Of a stretch of DNA of 64,000 bases, positions 44,555 through 55,218 are shown one piece after another. The position numbers and the translations under genes are program-made. The notes under the pieces are model-generated. The model was not told where the DNA came from. It did no database searches and was given only the letters and a program-made list of their open reading frames with translations. Origin of the DNA: Meconema thalassinum (taxonomy: Eukaryota > Arthropoda > Insecta > Orthoptera > Tettigoniidae); assembly GCA_946902985.2 (NCBI GenBank), contig OX336389.2, positions 126,639,572-126,703,571 on the forward strand. The letters run 5' to 3'. Every line of letters begins with the position of its first letter. Within the stretch, counting starts at the first letter, position 1.

Positions 44555-44830
44555 TAAAAAAAGACTGATAGTCAGTCTGAAAGACTAGACTTTATATCAT
44601 TTTAAATGCTACAAATGCTAAAAATGCTGCGTGAACTCAAAGTCAAAGGAGGTAGCTGGCTGGATGACGTCACACTCACCGGAGCGTGCGGAGAAAGGAG
44701 GAAGCTCAAGCAGTACTATGACGTCACACACCTCAGTGCATTCTCGGTACATTTCGTCCCATCACCGTAACGTAACGCCAGACCCCAGCGTAACGACGAA
44801 GTCGACAAGGTCACTTAAAATGATAAAAAT
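44555..44830 (+). repeat. Repeat K, copy 1
   Basis: Block A (GTCAGTCTGAAAGACTAGAC, ATCATTTTAAATGCTACAAA) is followed by a ~85-bp spacer and block B (ATGACGTCACACACCTCAGT, ACGCCAGACCCCAGCGTAAC, GACGAAGTCGACAAG). Both blocks recur at 45333-46100 with a longer spacer. CRE-like TGACGTCA is present in block B. Confidence 0.85.
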
Positions 44831-45332
44831 ATACTTGTTAATTGATAGTCGGCCAACACAATGTATTCCCAGTTCCCGGGACATGCGAAAATTAACATAA
44901 AAATTACAGGTGATTATATCATTATGTGTTGACCGACTGGAAAGTAATAATATCAATTATCAACATAGAAACACTGAAAATGGCTCCAAAGCTATCTACA
45001 CACATCAAAGAATGTTTTGCAAATTGCCATAGAACACAGTGGGAATGAAAGTGAGGACGGACTTATTTATTAAAAGGTGTCCACGCCTTCTCTACACAAT
45101 ATGAAGACTGCACGGGAAAAACGGGGTAAGTCACATTCTGTACATTTTTCAGTGGAGTAAATTAAAATATTAACACTAAAAAGAAATACTTAAAATACCC
45201 CAATTGAGGGTGAGCAATACCGTATTTTTGCCAAATGTATTTCTTATAAAGTGCATGTAAAACAAATAACAACTAAAGTTAAATTATGAAAAAAAATGAG
45301 AGGACATAGGACGTTCTTTCCGTTTCCACTAA

Positions 45333-46100
45333 AAATAAAAAAAAGTGACAGTCAGTCTGAAAGACTAGACTTTGTATCATTTTAAATGCTACAAATGCTG
45401 AAAAATGCTAGAATGGAGGCTTCTAGCTTCGCTCGAAGCCAAAGACTCTTGACATGTTAGAAAATTATCTGCATAATACTTATCTTGCTTATCTTGTTTC
45501 AAATTACTCGCGAAGGGCAAGTGCAAACCAAGGGCAAAGCAAGGTCCAGCGCGGGGGATGCCGCACGCTCACGAGAGCGCGCGGCGACTTGCCCCTTCCA
45601 TCCAGTCTAAAACACTTATAGTGGGCGATGTATTGAAGATAGAGATATGCTCTCGCGGACTTTTTTGTAGAACGTTTCATGCTGACCAATTCTTACGCTC
45701 ATAGTATATTGATATTTTTAACGATTTGCCCAGCGTAAGCTTAAGAAGCGCACGGACGCCAAGTTTGTTTTCGACTTTTTCACTGAAATCGTTACTGCTT
45801 GGCTTCCTTTCATCATATATAAATTATTTTCTACAGAATCTTTCCTCGGGATATCCTTTACAGAATGGTGAAAACCGCATCAAAATCCATCCAGTGGTTC
45901 TCGAGATTACCCGTGATATCCAAGAATCGGGGATTTTTGTCTTATACTAACGAAGTAGAGATTGTCGGGGAACACATGCACCAAGCGGTACAATGACGTC
46001 ACACACCTCAGTGCATCTGGGTACATTTCGTCCCGTCACCGTAATGTAACGCCAGACCCCAGCGTAACGACGAAGTCGACAAGATCATTTAAAATGATAA
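45333..46100 (+). repeat. Repeat K, copy 2, with ~580 bp between blocks A and B
   Basis: Block A at 45347-45410 and block B at 45990-46098 match 44565-44630 and 44718-44826. The intervening sequence includes a copy of the GCTAGT-type repeat (45600-45962). An insertion into K is the simplest reading. Confidence 0.8.
45600..45962 (+). mobile_element. Copy of the 13.6-kb interspersed repeat, opposite orientation
   Basis: Reverse complement of 13550-13860: GTGGGCGATGTATTGAAGAT, AGAGATATGCTCTC, ACAGAATGGTGAAAACCGC, CCAGTGGTTCTCGAGATTAC and CCAAGAATCGGGGATTTTTG. The divergence and internal indels suggest an old family. Confidence 0.85.
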
Positions 46101-46128
46101 AACCTCAGTATCTCGGTGACATTCCGCT

Positions 46129-46560
46129 TTATTTGAAATTAATTTCAATTGATCTGTAGTGACGATGGCTGGCCACCAGAATGTGCCATAAACTCATTTC
46201 GGGGGAAAAAAATGGGCTTACCCCGTTCTTTCCATTGAGATCGCGAGCATAGACAGGCCATTCCATTCTGTGATTACCATTCTCCTGAAGAAAGGCATAG
46301 GCAATGCCAGTTCTGTGCGGGCAAGCGTTGTCGGCAACGAAATTGAAATTTGGGCTGAAATTGTCAGCATAGCCTTTCACTACAGGTGCCAGGATAGTAT
46401 CCCTGTAACGTATGCCTGGGATGTAAACAAGAGGGGTTCGGTGACCATTCATGATGCCACCCCAAAACATTGCAAATGATATTTGTATAAATACTTGGTT
46501 CAAAAATGACTGACTGGCATAAATGCGTGGTCGTACATCCATGTGTATTTCTCTAAAAGT
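46129..46560 (-). pseudogene. Tc1-type transposase fragment
   Basis: The minus strand encodes MFWGGIM, RTPLVYIPG, YRDTILAPVVKGYADN, FVADNACPHRTGIAYAFLQE and EWPVYARDLN, in the order of the Tc1/mariner DDE catalytic domain. The second catalytic aspartate (ADNACPHR) and the WP..S.DLN box are recognisable. The usual DLNPIEHLWD is replaced by DLNGKNG and a rearranged end. Only the middle third of a ~340-residue protein survives. No terminal inverted repeats were found. Confidence 0.85.
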
Positions 46561-46639
46561 TTATTTCGAATGCTGTTTACAAAACTATTGTTTTGAGAGG
46601 GAGGTTTAAGGTGCTGGATCATAAAAATTAGGTGGATGT

Positions 46640-47316
46640 TGTTGATGATTTTAGGGGCTTTGCGACATCGTGGTCATGTAACTCCGTGAACTTGAGTGTG
46701 TTGAATTTCTCTGTGTCACTGTGATGTGTGTACTAGTGTGTGTATTTGCAATTGCGGTAGGATTTGGGTAGGAAGCGGCCATGGCCTTCAGTAAGGTACC
46801 ATCCCAGCATTTGCCTGGAATAGAAGTGGGAGGAAAAAAAATAGCAGGAAATTGAACTCCAGATAAAAGAGAGAAATTGGCGCTAAATTGGCCACACTTT
46901 GAGGAAACCTACTGGAGCCATCGAAGAGGCAACACTGGATTGGAATCCACAAGGGGCTCGAAAATATGGTCGCCCAAAGTAGACCTGGAAGAAGACAGTT
47001 GAGGAGGAGTGTCTAGGATTGGGAAGGACATGGAGAGGATGGCCAACAAGAGGACCCGATTGTGGTGTTCCACGGTAGCCCTATGCTCCAAGAGGAGCAA
47101 CAGGAACTAACGTAAGTCAAGAAGTGGGGAAACAACGGAAAACCACTTTCAGGATGGACGAGGTAGAAATCAAACGCACCTCTTCTCAGTCTTGCCGCAC
47201 GAGGCTGAGTGTACCCCGTTCCAGTCCAGAATTAAATTTCTTGGCAGAGCCGTGAATTGAACCTGGGTCTTCCCGGTGACAGCCGAGAATGCTAGCCACT
47301 ACGCAATGAGACGGAC
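46640..47316 (-). mobile_element. SINE family F2, near full length, split by a LINE end
   Basis: The minus-strand head is at 47316-47230 (CTAGCATTCTCGGCTG, GGTTCAATTCACGG). Then come AACGGGGTACACTCAGCCTC and GTGCGTTTGATTTCTACC, half of the central domain, and after the interruption CAGGCAAATGCTGGGATGG and the tail (GAGTTACATGACCACGATG, CGCAAAGCCCCTAAAATCAT). The insert is 46831-47119. Confidence 0.88.
46831..47119 (+). mobile_element. 5'-truncated LINE 3' end inserted in the F2 SINE
   Basis: A plus-strand reading gives GHTLRKPTGAIEEATLDWNP, then GARKYGRPK, a TAG, TWKKTVEEECL, and in the next frame VALCSKRSNRN with its TAA at 47108-47110. This is the C-terminal signature of a widespread LINE type (..WNPQGkRkrGRPk.TWrRtvE.E..., ending CS.RsnRN), which I place only tentatively near RTE. 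The 9-bp repeat AGAAGTGGG at 46822-46830 and 47120-47128 is the target-site duplication. The 3' UTR is only ~9 bp. Confidence 0.88.
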
Positions 47317-47818
47317 CAATTTATCAGGATGTAGGTAAAATTATGGTGTGAGACTGACAGACCTATCTGAAATTATACATTTCATACTGATTTGGTTTAG
47401 TGATTATAATTCAGTAATCACATTAGTTTACTCACATACAATTTTACAAGCATCGTTGCATTGCAAAAGACATGACCAAAATACTGTCAATAATATAAAT
47501 GCAGTTTATTCACTATAAATAGCATAAACGAAAGTACCATGAATGAATAAGATAAAATAATATTTGTAATATCATCATATAATGTAGCCTAGCTGGTAAG
47601 CTAACATTTTATCAGACGAGCATAATGCTGCGTTTTATTTGTTGTTTGTAAGTTACGTTATAACATGTGGGTGGAACACATGGGCTAATGATTTTCCGAT
47701 GCTTCCTTCTGCAAGAGGAGATTTGAAACTAGAGTACATACTGTATACGCGAATTATAATTCGTAACAAAGGAAATGTAAAATGAATTTGGAACTTAACG
47801 CCTCGGTATGACATTTTG
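47317..47818. other. Unassigned AT-rich interval
   Basis: No gene or repeat is recognised. Confidence 0.5.
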
Positions 47819-47820
47819 TC

Positions 47821-48018
47821 TACCTCCTTGTGTAGTGGCTAGCGTTCTTGACTGACGCCTCGGAGGTCCGAGTTCGTTTCTCGGTTCTGCCAAGACATTT
47901 AATTCTGGTCTGAGAGTTGGAACGGGATAGACTCAACCTCGTGAGAAAAAAAATAAAGTGTGTTTGATTCCCACCTCAGATATCCTGGAAGTGTTTTTCG
48001 TGGTTTTCCAATTCTATT
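47821..48018 (+). mobile_element. SINE F2, 5' half
   Basis: CTCCTTGTGTAGTGGCTAGC, B box GAGTTCGTTTCTCGG, TTCTGGTCTGAGAGTTGG, GTTTGATTCCCACCTCAG and the start of the central domain are present. It is cut off where another F2 copy begins at 48030. Confidence 0.8.
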
Positions 48019-48029
48019 AAAGGAAAATT

Positions 48030-51000
48030 CCGACCACCTTGGCTGTAACCTTGGAAGTCTGGGTTCGATTCTCGGCTCTGCCAAAATTATTTAACTCCGA
48101 TCTGAGGGCTGAAACGGGGTACACTCAGCCTCGTGGGGCAAAACTGAGAAGAGGTGGTTTCGATTCCCAGCTCAGCCATCCTGGAAGTGGTTTTCCGTGT
48201 TTTTTCACTTCTACTCTGGTTCCTAACTTAAGGCCTCGGCCACTTCCTTTCAAATCCTCACCTGAATTACAAATACACACACTAGTACTGTGCCCAACTC
48301 TAGGAATGGGTATTCCAAGATTCAGACACCTAGATATCAAGGGAAAGGCTACAGCCGCTTTTGAAAGTTGAGATATTTGAATATCGAGCTCCATTGCTTC
48401 TCGAAGCAATTGGAAAGAATATACCGATACTTGCATGTCAAGTGACGTAGCGAGTAATAGCAGAGGTCGAGGCTATTTATTGATTAAATAGTTAACCATG
48501 GAGTAGAGACTTTAGACTGGGATCAGATTACTGGCACGGCCAAATGAAAGAGAATGCACTTAGTATCAAGTAAATCGGACCAGGGATACCAGAGATATGA
48601 TGATTTCTAGATTTCAGCGTGATGACGCGTGACCCTGGCAGGTTTGAATAAAAGCCGGCTGGCGCAGGCATGGTTAGCTCATTCCAACACAAGCACTTGC
48701 CGAGCAAGTTGCTGCTACGCTGAGCCAAGGCACATGGTTGCCGGATCTACGCAGAAGTAATTTTCAAAGTTGTGATAGTCACAAAAAGTGCTGCGCTACG
48801 AAGTGGAACTTAGTAAGTTTCCGGCAAGGAGAATCACTGAGGTGATTGATTTTTTTTCTACAGACATTAGTGGAAATATTTATGTTTCTACATGGACATA
48901 TGCTAGACTTTGTCTAGAATTAGTACTTTGTCACAGACCAGTAATAACCTAATACTTGGATATTTAAATCCATTTCAGTCAGTTTTCATATTTGTAACTT
49001 AATAACCACTTCGATCTATCAGTACATTGAAGGCCAGTCTATCACGGTGGTGTTCATTAGTCTACGCAGGGAAACTACATGTTGCTTCGCGCATGGTAGA
49101 TGGTGTTAAACCATGCCCAGGGAACGATCTTCAGAACAGCCGTTGATTGGTTAGATTGTCAGTGTTTTCTTGTGCTGAAAAGATTACCGTGAGTTATGTT
49201 ACAACTGACATATCTAAGAATAGATCACTTAGATCTGACCCCATTTAAACAAACTGTTATGGCTTTGATAGAAGCCCATATTTTAATGGAACAACAGTTA
49301 ATTCAAACGTCAAGAGATACTACCACTATGTCTGACTAGACGGATTGTGGGTATATAATGGCGGCCGATACAAGGATTATACATGCTTGTCCGATAGGGC
49401 ATGTCTATGGATAAATCTGGTACAGACCAGGTTCGCTACGCTTCAAGACCATCAAGAAATGTAAGCCACATTTGAATTATATTATGCCTAGCTAATTGGA
49501 ACAAACTTTTTTTCGGCAGATGACCAACACATTTATTTTTCTTCGTATTTAAATCTTGCAATGATTTACGCAAGACTTATTTGTGTTATTCTGAGTATTT
49601 TCAGCACTCAGAACAGTTTAGGATCGATGACAGAGCATATCGAGCATTTATTTGAATATTTCATATTTTTGGGAAATCACGGTAATCAGCCGATGTAACT
49701 GTAAAAGTTAATAATTATTTTTGTTGAGGAATGGATATTTTTTCCATATTCGAAGGTTCGAACATGTGGATTCTCACATAATGAGATGATAATTAAACAT
49801 ATTTAAAATAATATAAATAATAATAATAATCCACTAATAATAATAATAATAATTTTTATAACTTTTCTAAATAATTCTTGGATATTATATTTTCTAATAA
49901 TAATATGTATTGAGAGAGAGCCTATGAAGTAGTTTAATCATTTCTAGTCTGGAACAGGAGATTTTTCGAAGGAGAATGGTTAGCGCAAGCCCGCATTCGA
50001 CCAACATTTCAGTTCTGGTTGAACAGTTAATATTTGCAATGAGCAAAGTATATTTTTCAGATAACACGGAGAGGCATGAAACGGGAAGCAAATGATAATT
50101 GTATCAAATAGGATATTTTTGTATTTATATAAAATCATGACGTAAATACACTCGAAAGTGAAATAAAGATTTTCATAAGTATGGTAAATTCACGGGTTGA
50201 ACTGAATGGTAAAATAAAATAAACTTGTAAGTTTATTAATCTTCCAGTGTTGATAACAAGCAGAGACTTGATTTATTGTATACATTTTGGGAAGAAAATT
50301 TATATGTGTGGAGTAGTTGAAATGCCATTCCCAGGTGCGCATGTTTAAGTCGCAGGAATGAAGAGGTTTTTTCGAGCATCAATCAAATAGCAGGTTCGAT
50401 GGCTCAGGTTTATAGAAGGAGTATTGGAACTACACATTTCGTCGTATGAATGACCCGAAGGTTATTTCTTGAAACCATCAGTTCTTATTTCAACCTTGTT
50501 TACGAATTCCATTTAGACTTTGATTTTGCTAGAACCCGGATTTGTCATGATAGTAGTTTATTCTTCTTCAGAGGAAGACCTTTGCCGTTGTTGTTGTAAT
50601 ATTGTGTTCTTACACAAATAATAGAATGGGCCACTGCCAATTAAAAAATAATTCTTTAACCACGAATAATTTGAAGGATACTTTCAATCCTAGTGCCATG
50701 AACTAAATGAATTTATTATGCAACTATAATTCTTATTTCCGCATTCTGTCGAAGAATTGCAAGTTGTGAAAGTTACTAAAAATGGCCATGAATATAAATA
50801 TTTTTCATAATAATGATTCCAAGTGGAAAATTGAATAGTTGAATGGTTCAACAATTTATTGATCAAGTTGATGATTCAGAAATCATATATTTTGTTTGGA
50901 ACTTGAAGTTCATAATCGAGTCACTTCTCGAAATGTTTAATGTCGGAAGAACAATTAATTTTTGTTGTGCTTCGCACAGTTCTTCGATGCTATGCTCAAG

Positions 51001-51792
51001 GTCAAATACTTTTCAGATGTTATTAATATGTGTAAATAATTTGTGTTGATTCAGAAATAATAATATTTTTCGACAATATATATTTTTTTAAAAACTGGAA
51101 AAATAAGTGAAAGTTAAAAATTCTATGAACATTTATTCTACGAGTGTTAATATTATGTAAAAATTCAAACAGTGAACTACGATATTTCCAGTAGAGACAA
51201 TTAAATTTGAACTGGATTTAATCATAAATAATTTTGGAACACAGTCTACAGGACTGACAATCAGACTTGTGTTTCCAAAAAATAATTGTCAAATGTGTTT
51301 GGAAAATTTCTGTATATTGTGTAAATAGGAGTGTGGGTCGCCACACGTGAATGATGCTGCTTTGAGCATTTTTGCAGTCAATTTTAAAAATTCAAAATAA
51401 ACTGAGATAATTTTACTTGATGTGTTATACCCAATTGAATCTCCTTCTATCCTTATTGTTGCATTGAGCCAAAAATCAGTAAAGCATTTTTTTTCATTTG
51501 ATGTCGTTTTTGCGATTTGCTTTAACCCATCTGGCGCTCCGGGATATTTTGACTCTCGTGCTGACTGATTCTTGGTAAAATGCATATGTGGTGGTGCGGA
51601 CTCCCGTCTAAACGGGCACAGTACAGCCATCACAATAACACAGGTTGTCAGACAAAATTCCACATGCACCCAAGTACACGGGACTACTTGACCACAATCT
51701 CGCAAAGCCCCTAAATAATCAACAGTAATAACTATATTTGTGGTACCGTGAAATCAATTTCAAGAATATCTCCTTTTAAATTTTAGTGCCCA
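48030..51792 (+). mobile_element. SINE F2 copy split by a 3.3-kb insertion
   Basis: The left half (48030-48288) and right half (51621-51792) rejoin to match 54280-54709 almost base for base. The match includes about 75 bp beyond the SINE tail (CTATATTTGTGGTACCGTGA, AATCAATTTCAAGAA, CTCCTTTTAAATTTTAGTGC). The uninterrupted copy at 54.3 kb therefore gives the empty-site sequence. Confidence 0.93.
48289..51620. mobile_element. 3,332-bp insertion with TGTGCCC...GGGCACA ends
   Basis: The insert begins TGTGCCCAACTCTAGG and ends TCTAAACGGGCACA, and is flanked by GTAC at 48285-48288 and 51621-51624. TG...CA termini with a 4-bp duplication suit an LTR. However, no second LTR copy is present, so a very long solo LTR would be implied. 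A DNA element with TA duplication and CTGTGCCC ends is equally compatible. A TATA-like AATAAAAGCC lies near 48648. Only short frames occur inside, with no recognised domain. It also holds TAA tracts at 49815-49850. Confidence 0.8.
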
Positions 51793-51962
51793 ACTTAAGG
51801 CCATGGCTGCCTCCTTCCCAATCCTCACCTGAATGGCATATAAACACACTACTACATAGCCTACACCACAATAACACAGGTTATCAGACAAGTTCTCCCC
51901 ACACCCAAGTACATGCAGTTAAAAGACCACGATGTCCAAGCGCCTCATGTAAAATAACAACA
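51787..51962 (+). mobile_element. SINE 3' half with the shared tail
   Basis: CCCAACTTAAGGCCATGGCT, TCCTCACCTGAATGG, ACACAGGTTATCAGACAAGT, ACCCAAGTACATGCAG and GACCACGATGTCCAAGCG. It follows directly on the preceding F2 tail, giving two tails in tandem. Confidence 0.85.
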
Positions 51963-52264
51963 AAAGAATGCTATTTTCGTGGAATGATTCTATAGACCTA
52001 ATAGAACACTTCTCAAATGAATGCCCCCTCTCATTGGATGACTAGTTTCATTTGTCAAGCGAAAATCATCAGATTTTGCTCACTTAGGTGGATATAATTT
52101 GCATGGCTGTGAGGATAGTGGATTAGCAGAGGATTGTTTGGAGTAAATTTTAGGATAGTTTTTAGAATACGATCCGAACTTGTTGTATGTCATTACTAGG
52201 ACCCGGATGCAATGACATATTATATTTTTCCGTTATGTATTTTTTCATGATAAATATAAAATGA
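51963..52264. other. Unassigned interval
   Basis: Nothing recognisable is seen between the tandem SINE tails and the F1 SINE. Confidence 0.5.
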
Positions 52265-52793
52265 GCGGCTTCGGTGGCGTAGTCGGTAGCATGCTGAGCT
52301 TCTATGCCCAAGATAGCGGGTTCAAACCCGGCCGAAGCCGTAGGATTTTTTAAGAGCGTTAAAAATCCCTCAGTATGCCTTCCTTAGGAGGGGAAGTAAA
52401 GCCGGCGGTCCCATGTCATAGATTTATGGCATGTTAAAGAACCTTCCACTAATTGCACCTGTGTGAAGCTAAATTGGATAGGTTAAGAATCTAAACAACG
52501 CTCTTAGGTTTCTATGTTCGTTGCCAAGAGCCGACTGCGGTGGCGTCTAGTAGCTAAGTTTTGAAGTTCTGAACTTGGATTAGTAGTCGTTGACGGTGGC
52601 GCTTGGCGGCAAAAGTAGGAACTATTTGAAAAATTCTAAGTTGCAGTACTTAAATTAAAAAACAGATAACACACACTAATACAGTAATCACAATTAACAC
52701 CGGTTATCAGACAAATTCTACACACACCCAAAGTACACGGGGCTACATGACCACGTTGTCGCAGCCCCTAAACTTAAGAACCAACCAACCAAA
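52265..52793 (+). mobile_element. tRNA-derived SINE, family F1, full length
   Basis: The head, body and tail match 3937-4450 with few differences. Shared text includes GTAGCATGCTGAGCTTCTAT, GGGTTCAAACCCGGCCGAAG, AAAGCCGGCGGTCCCATGTC, GTTGACGGTGGCGCTTGGCG and AACTTAAGAACCAACCAACC. Small indels separate the copies (for example AGGTTAAGAATCTAAACAAC here), so both derive from one master type. Confidence 0.93.
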
Positions 52794-53000
52794 TATAAGA
52801 TGATGATTTGCGCTAATCTCATTCAAATTATTTCATTAAGCACAATTAATATTCCGAGCTGAAAAGGGTTGCAATTCTGACGGTATAATACTAATTTTAA
52901 ACATAGCATATGAAATACATAGCCTAGGGGAACGTCTTTCTCCTCAAATGTCTAAATGTGTTGCTTCAATACGTTATGCTTTATCTAATTAAAAATATTA

Positions 53001-53819
53001 CAGTTGAGTCTCGCAAACTTGGCACTCGGTAACCAGGCACTCCGGATTTCTCGGCCACTCTGACAGGAGAAAGAAATCATGATTTTTGTTTGTTTTTGTG
53101 TTTCCGCACAGAGCGTTATTATGTTTTCTTTCGTCTTCTCCATCAATGGAATTATCGACAGTTAAATACGACGCGAAACAAGTTGACCTACAGTACATAG
53201 TAAGAAGAGTAATGACGACTTGATAAATACAGGTAGTTGCACAGTACTGTAAATTCACAAACTGTTGGCAGTAATAAGTAAACAAATGGTTCTCGCGCAG
53301 AGCGTTGTATTTATTTGATTGCGCATTCTCCGTAATTCTGTTTCTTCGCCGTCTTCGTGACGTGGCTTCAAGAAACAGGTTTCAAAGCGAAAAGCAAATG
53401 AACATTACTTAATTTTTTGCAAAAAAGTAAACGGTAATTTTCATTAAGTGAAAAAACTATTTGCCTACGGGGATTGTTTTGTACGTATAGGCCTACTGTA
53501 CAGTGTACATATTATAAAATAATTTGTAGGCCTAGTTTTTCATAGCTTTCTTTTATAATTCACAGTAATTGTTTTCCTGATTTTTATGCAGTACAGTAGT
53601 ACAGTACTGAACTATATATTCAAGTACTGTAATTGTAGTGGCTTAATCATTTTAAAACTTGTGTTAATGTTAAAAACAAATAATAGCACTGCATTGCATT
53701 ACTTTTAAGCCATAACAAACAGCTTATTTCGTCTTCGTCACACATTTCCCGATATCCCGGCATTTTCGCGATCTCGGCCACCCTTCGGTCCACATTAGGC
53801 CGAGTTTGCGAGACTACTG
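53001..53819. mobile_element. 819-bp pogo-like MITE with TA target site
   Basis: The left end CAGTTGAGTCTCGCAAACTT and the right end (reversed) CAGTAGTCTCGCAAACTCGG are inverted repeats. TA dinucleotides flank both sides (52999-53000, 53820-53821). Inward, TCTCGGCCAC occurs on the left at 53050-53059 and ATCTCGGCCACCC on the right. Ends of the CAGT.GA.TCTCG type with TA duplication are characteristic of pogo/Tigger-like elements. No transposase frame is visible. Confidence 0.88.
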
Positions 53820-53847
53820 TATTGTAATGCCAGTAAATTCGGATAAC

Positions 53848-53962
53848 GAACGTGCGTATGCGGATAAAAAACGTGCGGATGTGGGACGGATGCGAATAAC
53901 AGTCGTGCTGATGCGGGGCGGATGCGGATAACAGTCGTGTGGATGAGGGGCGGATGCGGATA
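53848..53962 (+). repeat. 32-bp tandem repeat, about three and a half units
   Basis: GATGCGAATAACAGTCGTGC, GATGCGGATAACAGTCGTGT and GATGCGGATAATGC follow one another at 32-bp spacing, with more diverged units upstream (GTGCGTATGCGGATAAAAAA). Confidence 0.88.
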
Positions 53963-54090
53963 ATGCTTTGTTTATCTGTGCAGAGCTCTATAATATAACA
54001 TGTACAACAGTAGACCTATTTACAATAATTCAGTTACAGATGTTTTTATTTGATATGTAACGAGTCAGATTTTTTAACCAACAATTTTTC

Positions 54091-54091
54091 G

Positions 54092-54132
<41 letters not shown>

Positions 54133-54133
54133 G
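54091..54133. repeat. (GTT)n microsatellite
   Basis: Fourteen perfect GTT units. Confidence 0.97.
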
Positions 54134-54279
54134 GTACTTGTTATATGTTTAAGTATAAAAACCCTTTGAATCGTTAACGTCTACCGTAGCGAGCTTTTGA
54201 TTTCGTTCAAAACTATTTTGTTAGTAACCGATAGTATTCAAATTTGCTATTTACGTAATAAACTTTTTTGTAATTGGTT

Positions 54280-54709
54280 ACCGACCACCATGGCTGTAAC
54301 CTTGGAAGTCTGGGTTCGATTCTCGGCTCTGCCAAAATTATTTAACTCCGATCTGAGGGCTGAAACGGGGTACACTCAGCCTCGTGGGGCAAATCTTAGA
54401 AGAGGTGGTTTCGATTCCCAGCTCAGCCATCCTGGAAGTGGTTTTCCGTGTTTTTTCTCACTTCTACTCTGGTTCCTAACTTAAGGCCACGGCCGCTTCC
54501 ACTTAAATCCTCACCTGAATTACAAATACACACACTATTACAGCCATCACAATAACACAGGTTGTCAGACAAAATTCCACATGCGCCCAAGTACACGGGA
54601 CTACTTGACCACAATCTCGCAAAGCCCCTAAATAATCAACAATAACAACTATATTTGTGGTACCGTGAAATCAATTTCAAGAACATCTCCTTTTAAATTT
54701 TAGTGCCCA
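54280..54709 (+). mobile_element. SINE F2, uninterrupted reference copy
   Basis: 5'-truncated head from TGGCTGTAACCTTGGAAG, B box GGGTTCGATTCTCGGCTC, GAAACGGGGTACACTCAGCC, second box GGTTTCGATTCCCAGCTCAG, central domain GTGGTTTTCCGTGTTTTTTC and AGGCCACGGCCGCTTCC, tail AACACAGGTTGTCAGACAAA and CCCAAGTACACGGGACTAC. The terminal ~75 bp is shared only with the split copy at 48030/51792. Confidence 0.92.
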
Positions 54710-54959
54710 GTGATTTAAGGAATTTCTACACAGCCTGTTTCACCTCTTCATTGTATTCGAAGTGACCTTCCTCAATCACGTTGAAGACTTGGAATCCCCC
54801 TGGTGAAGAATTCCGCAGAACGTGAAACAAAGAATGTTGTTGTTGATATTCCAAGAACGGGACGGGGGATAAAGAACTAGCTTGTAGCCTAGTTTTATGA
54901 ACCTTTTCCATGTGATCATAAGTCGTGTGTGGAAAATGAACAACTTGACGTAACTTTCC

Positions 54960-55065
54960 ATTTCGAAAATCTCACATGAATTAACCAGGAATCGAACCAG
55001 ATCTGCCTTGGTGAGATGTTAACAGCTAGATCGCGCCACTATGGTGCCTTATTGTGGAAGGGTGT
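54960..55065 (-). mobile_element. SINE F5, head fragment
   Basis: Minus-strand GTGGCGCGATCTAGCTGTTA, ACATCTCACCAAGG, GGTTCGATTCCTGGTTAATT and CATGTGAGATTTTCGAAATG correspond to the F5 copies at 13318 and 15536. Confidence 0.8.
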
Positions 55066-55218
55066 ATTGGAGGCTTACGCTTTACACCATCTTAAAATCA
55101 TTATACATGTACACTTATTAATTTCGCAAAGCCCCAACATGAACCAACAAGGACAACAACAACAACAATAGACCCAATTAATTTGGAGAGGTACGTGCGT
55201 GACGTCTCCATGTAAATC

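Noticed and set aside
51289..51705. 138-residue minus-strand frame at the right edge of the 3.3-kb insertion
   Set aside because: It crosses the insertion boundary into a SINE tail and shows no domain.
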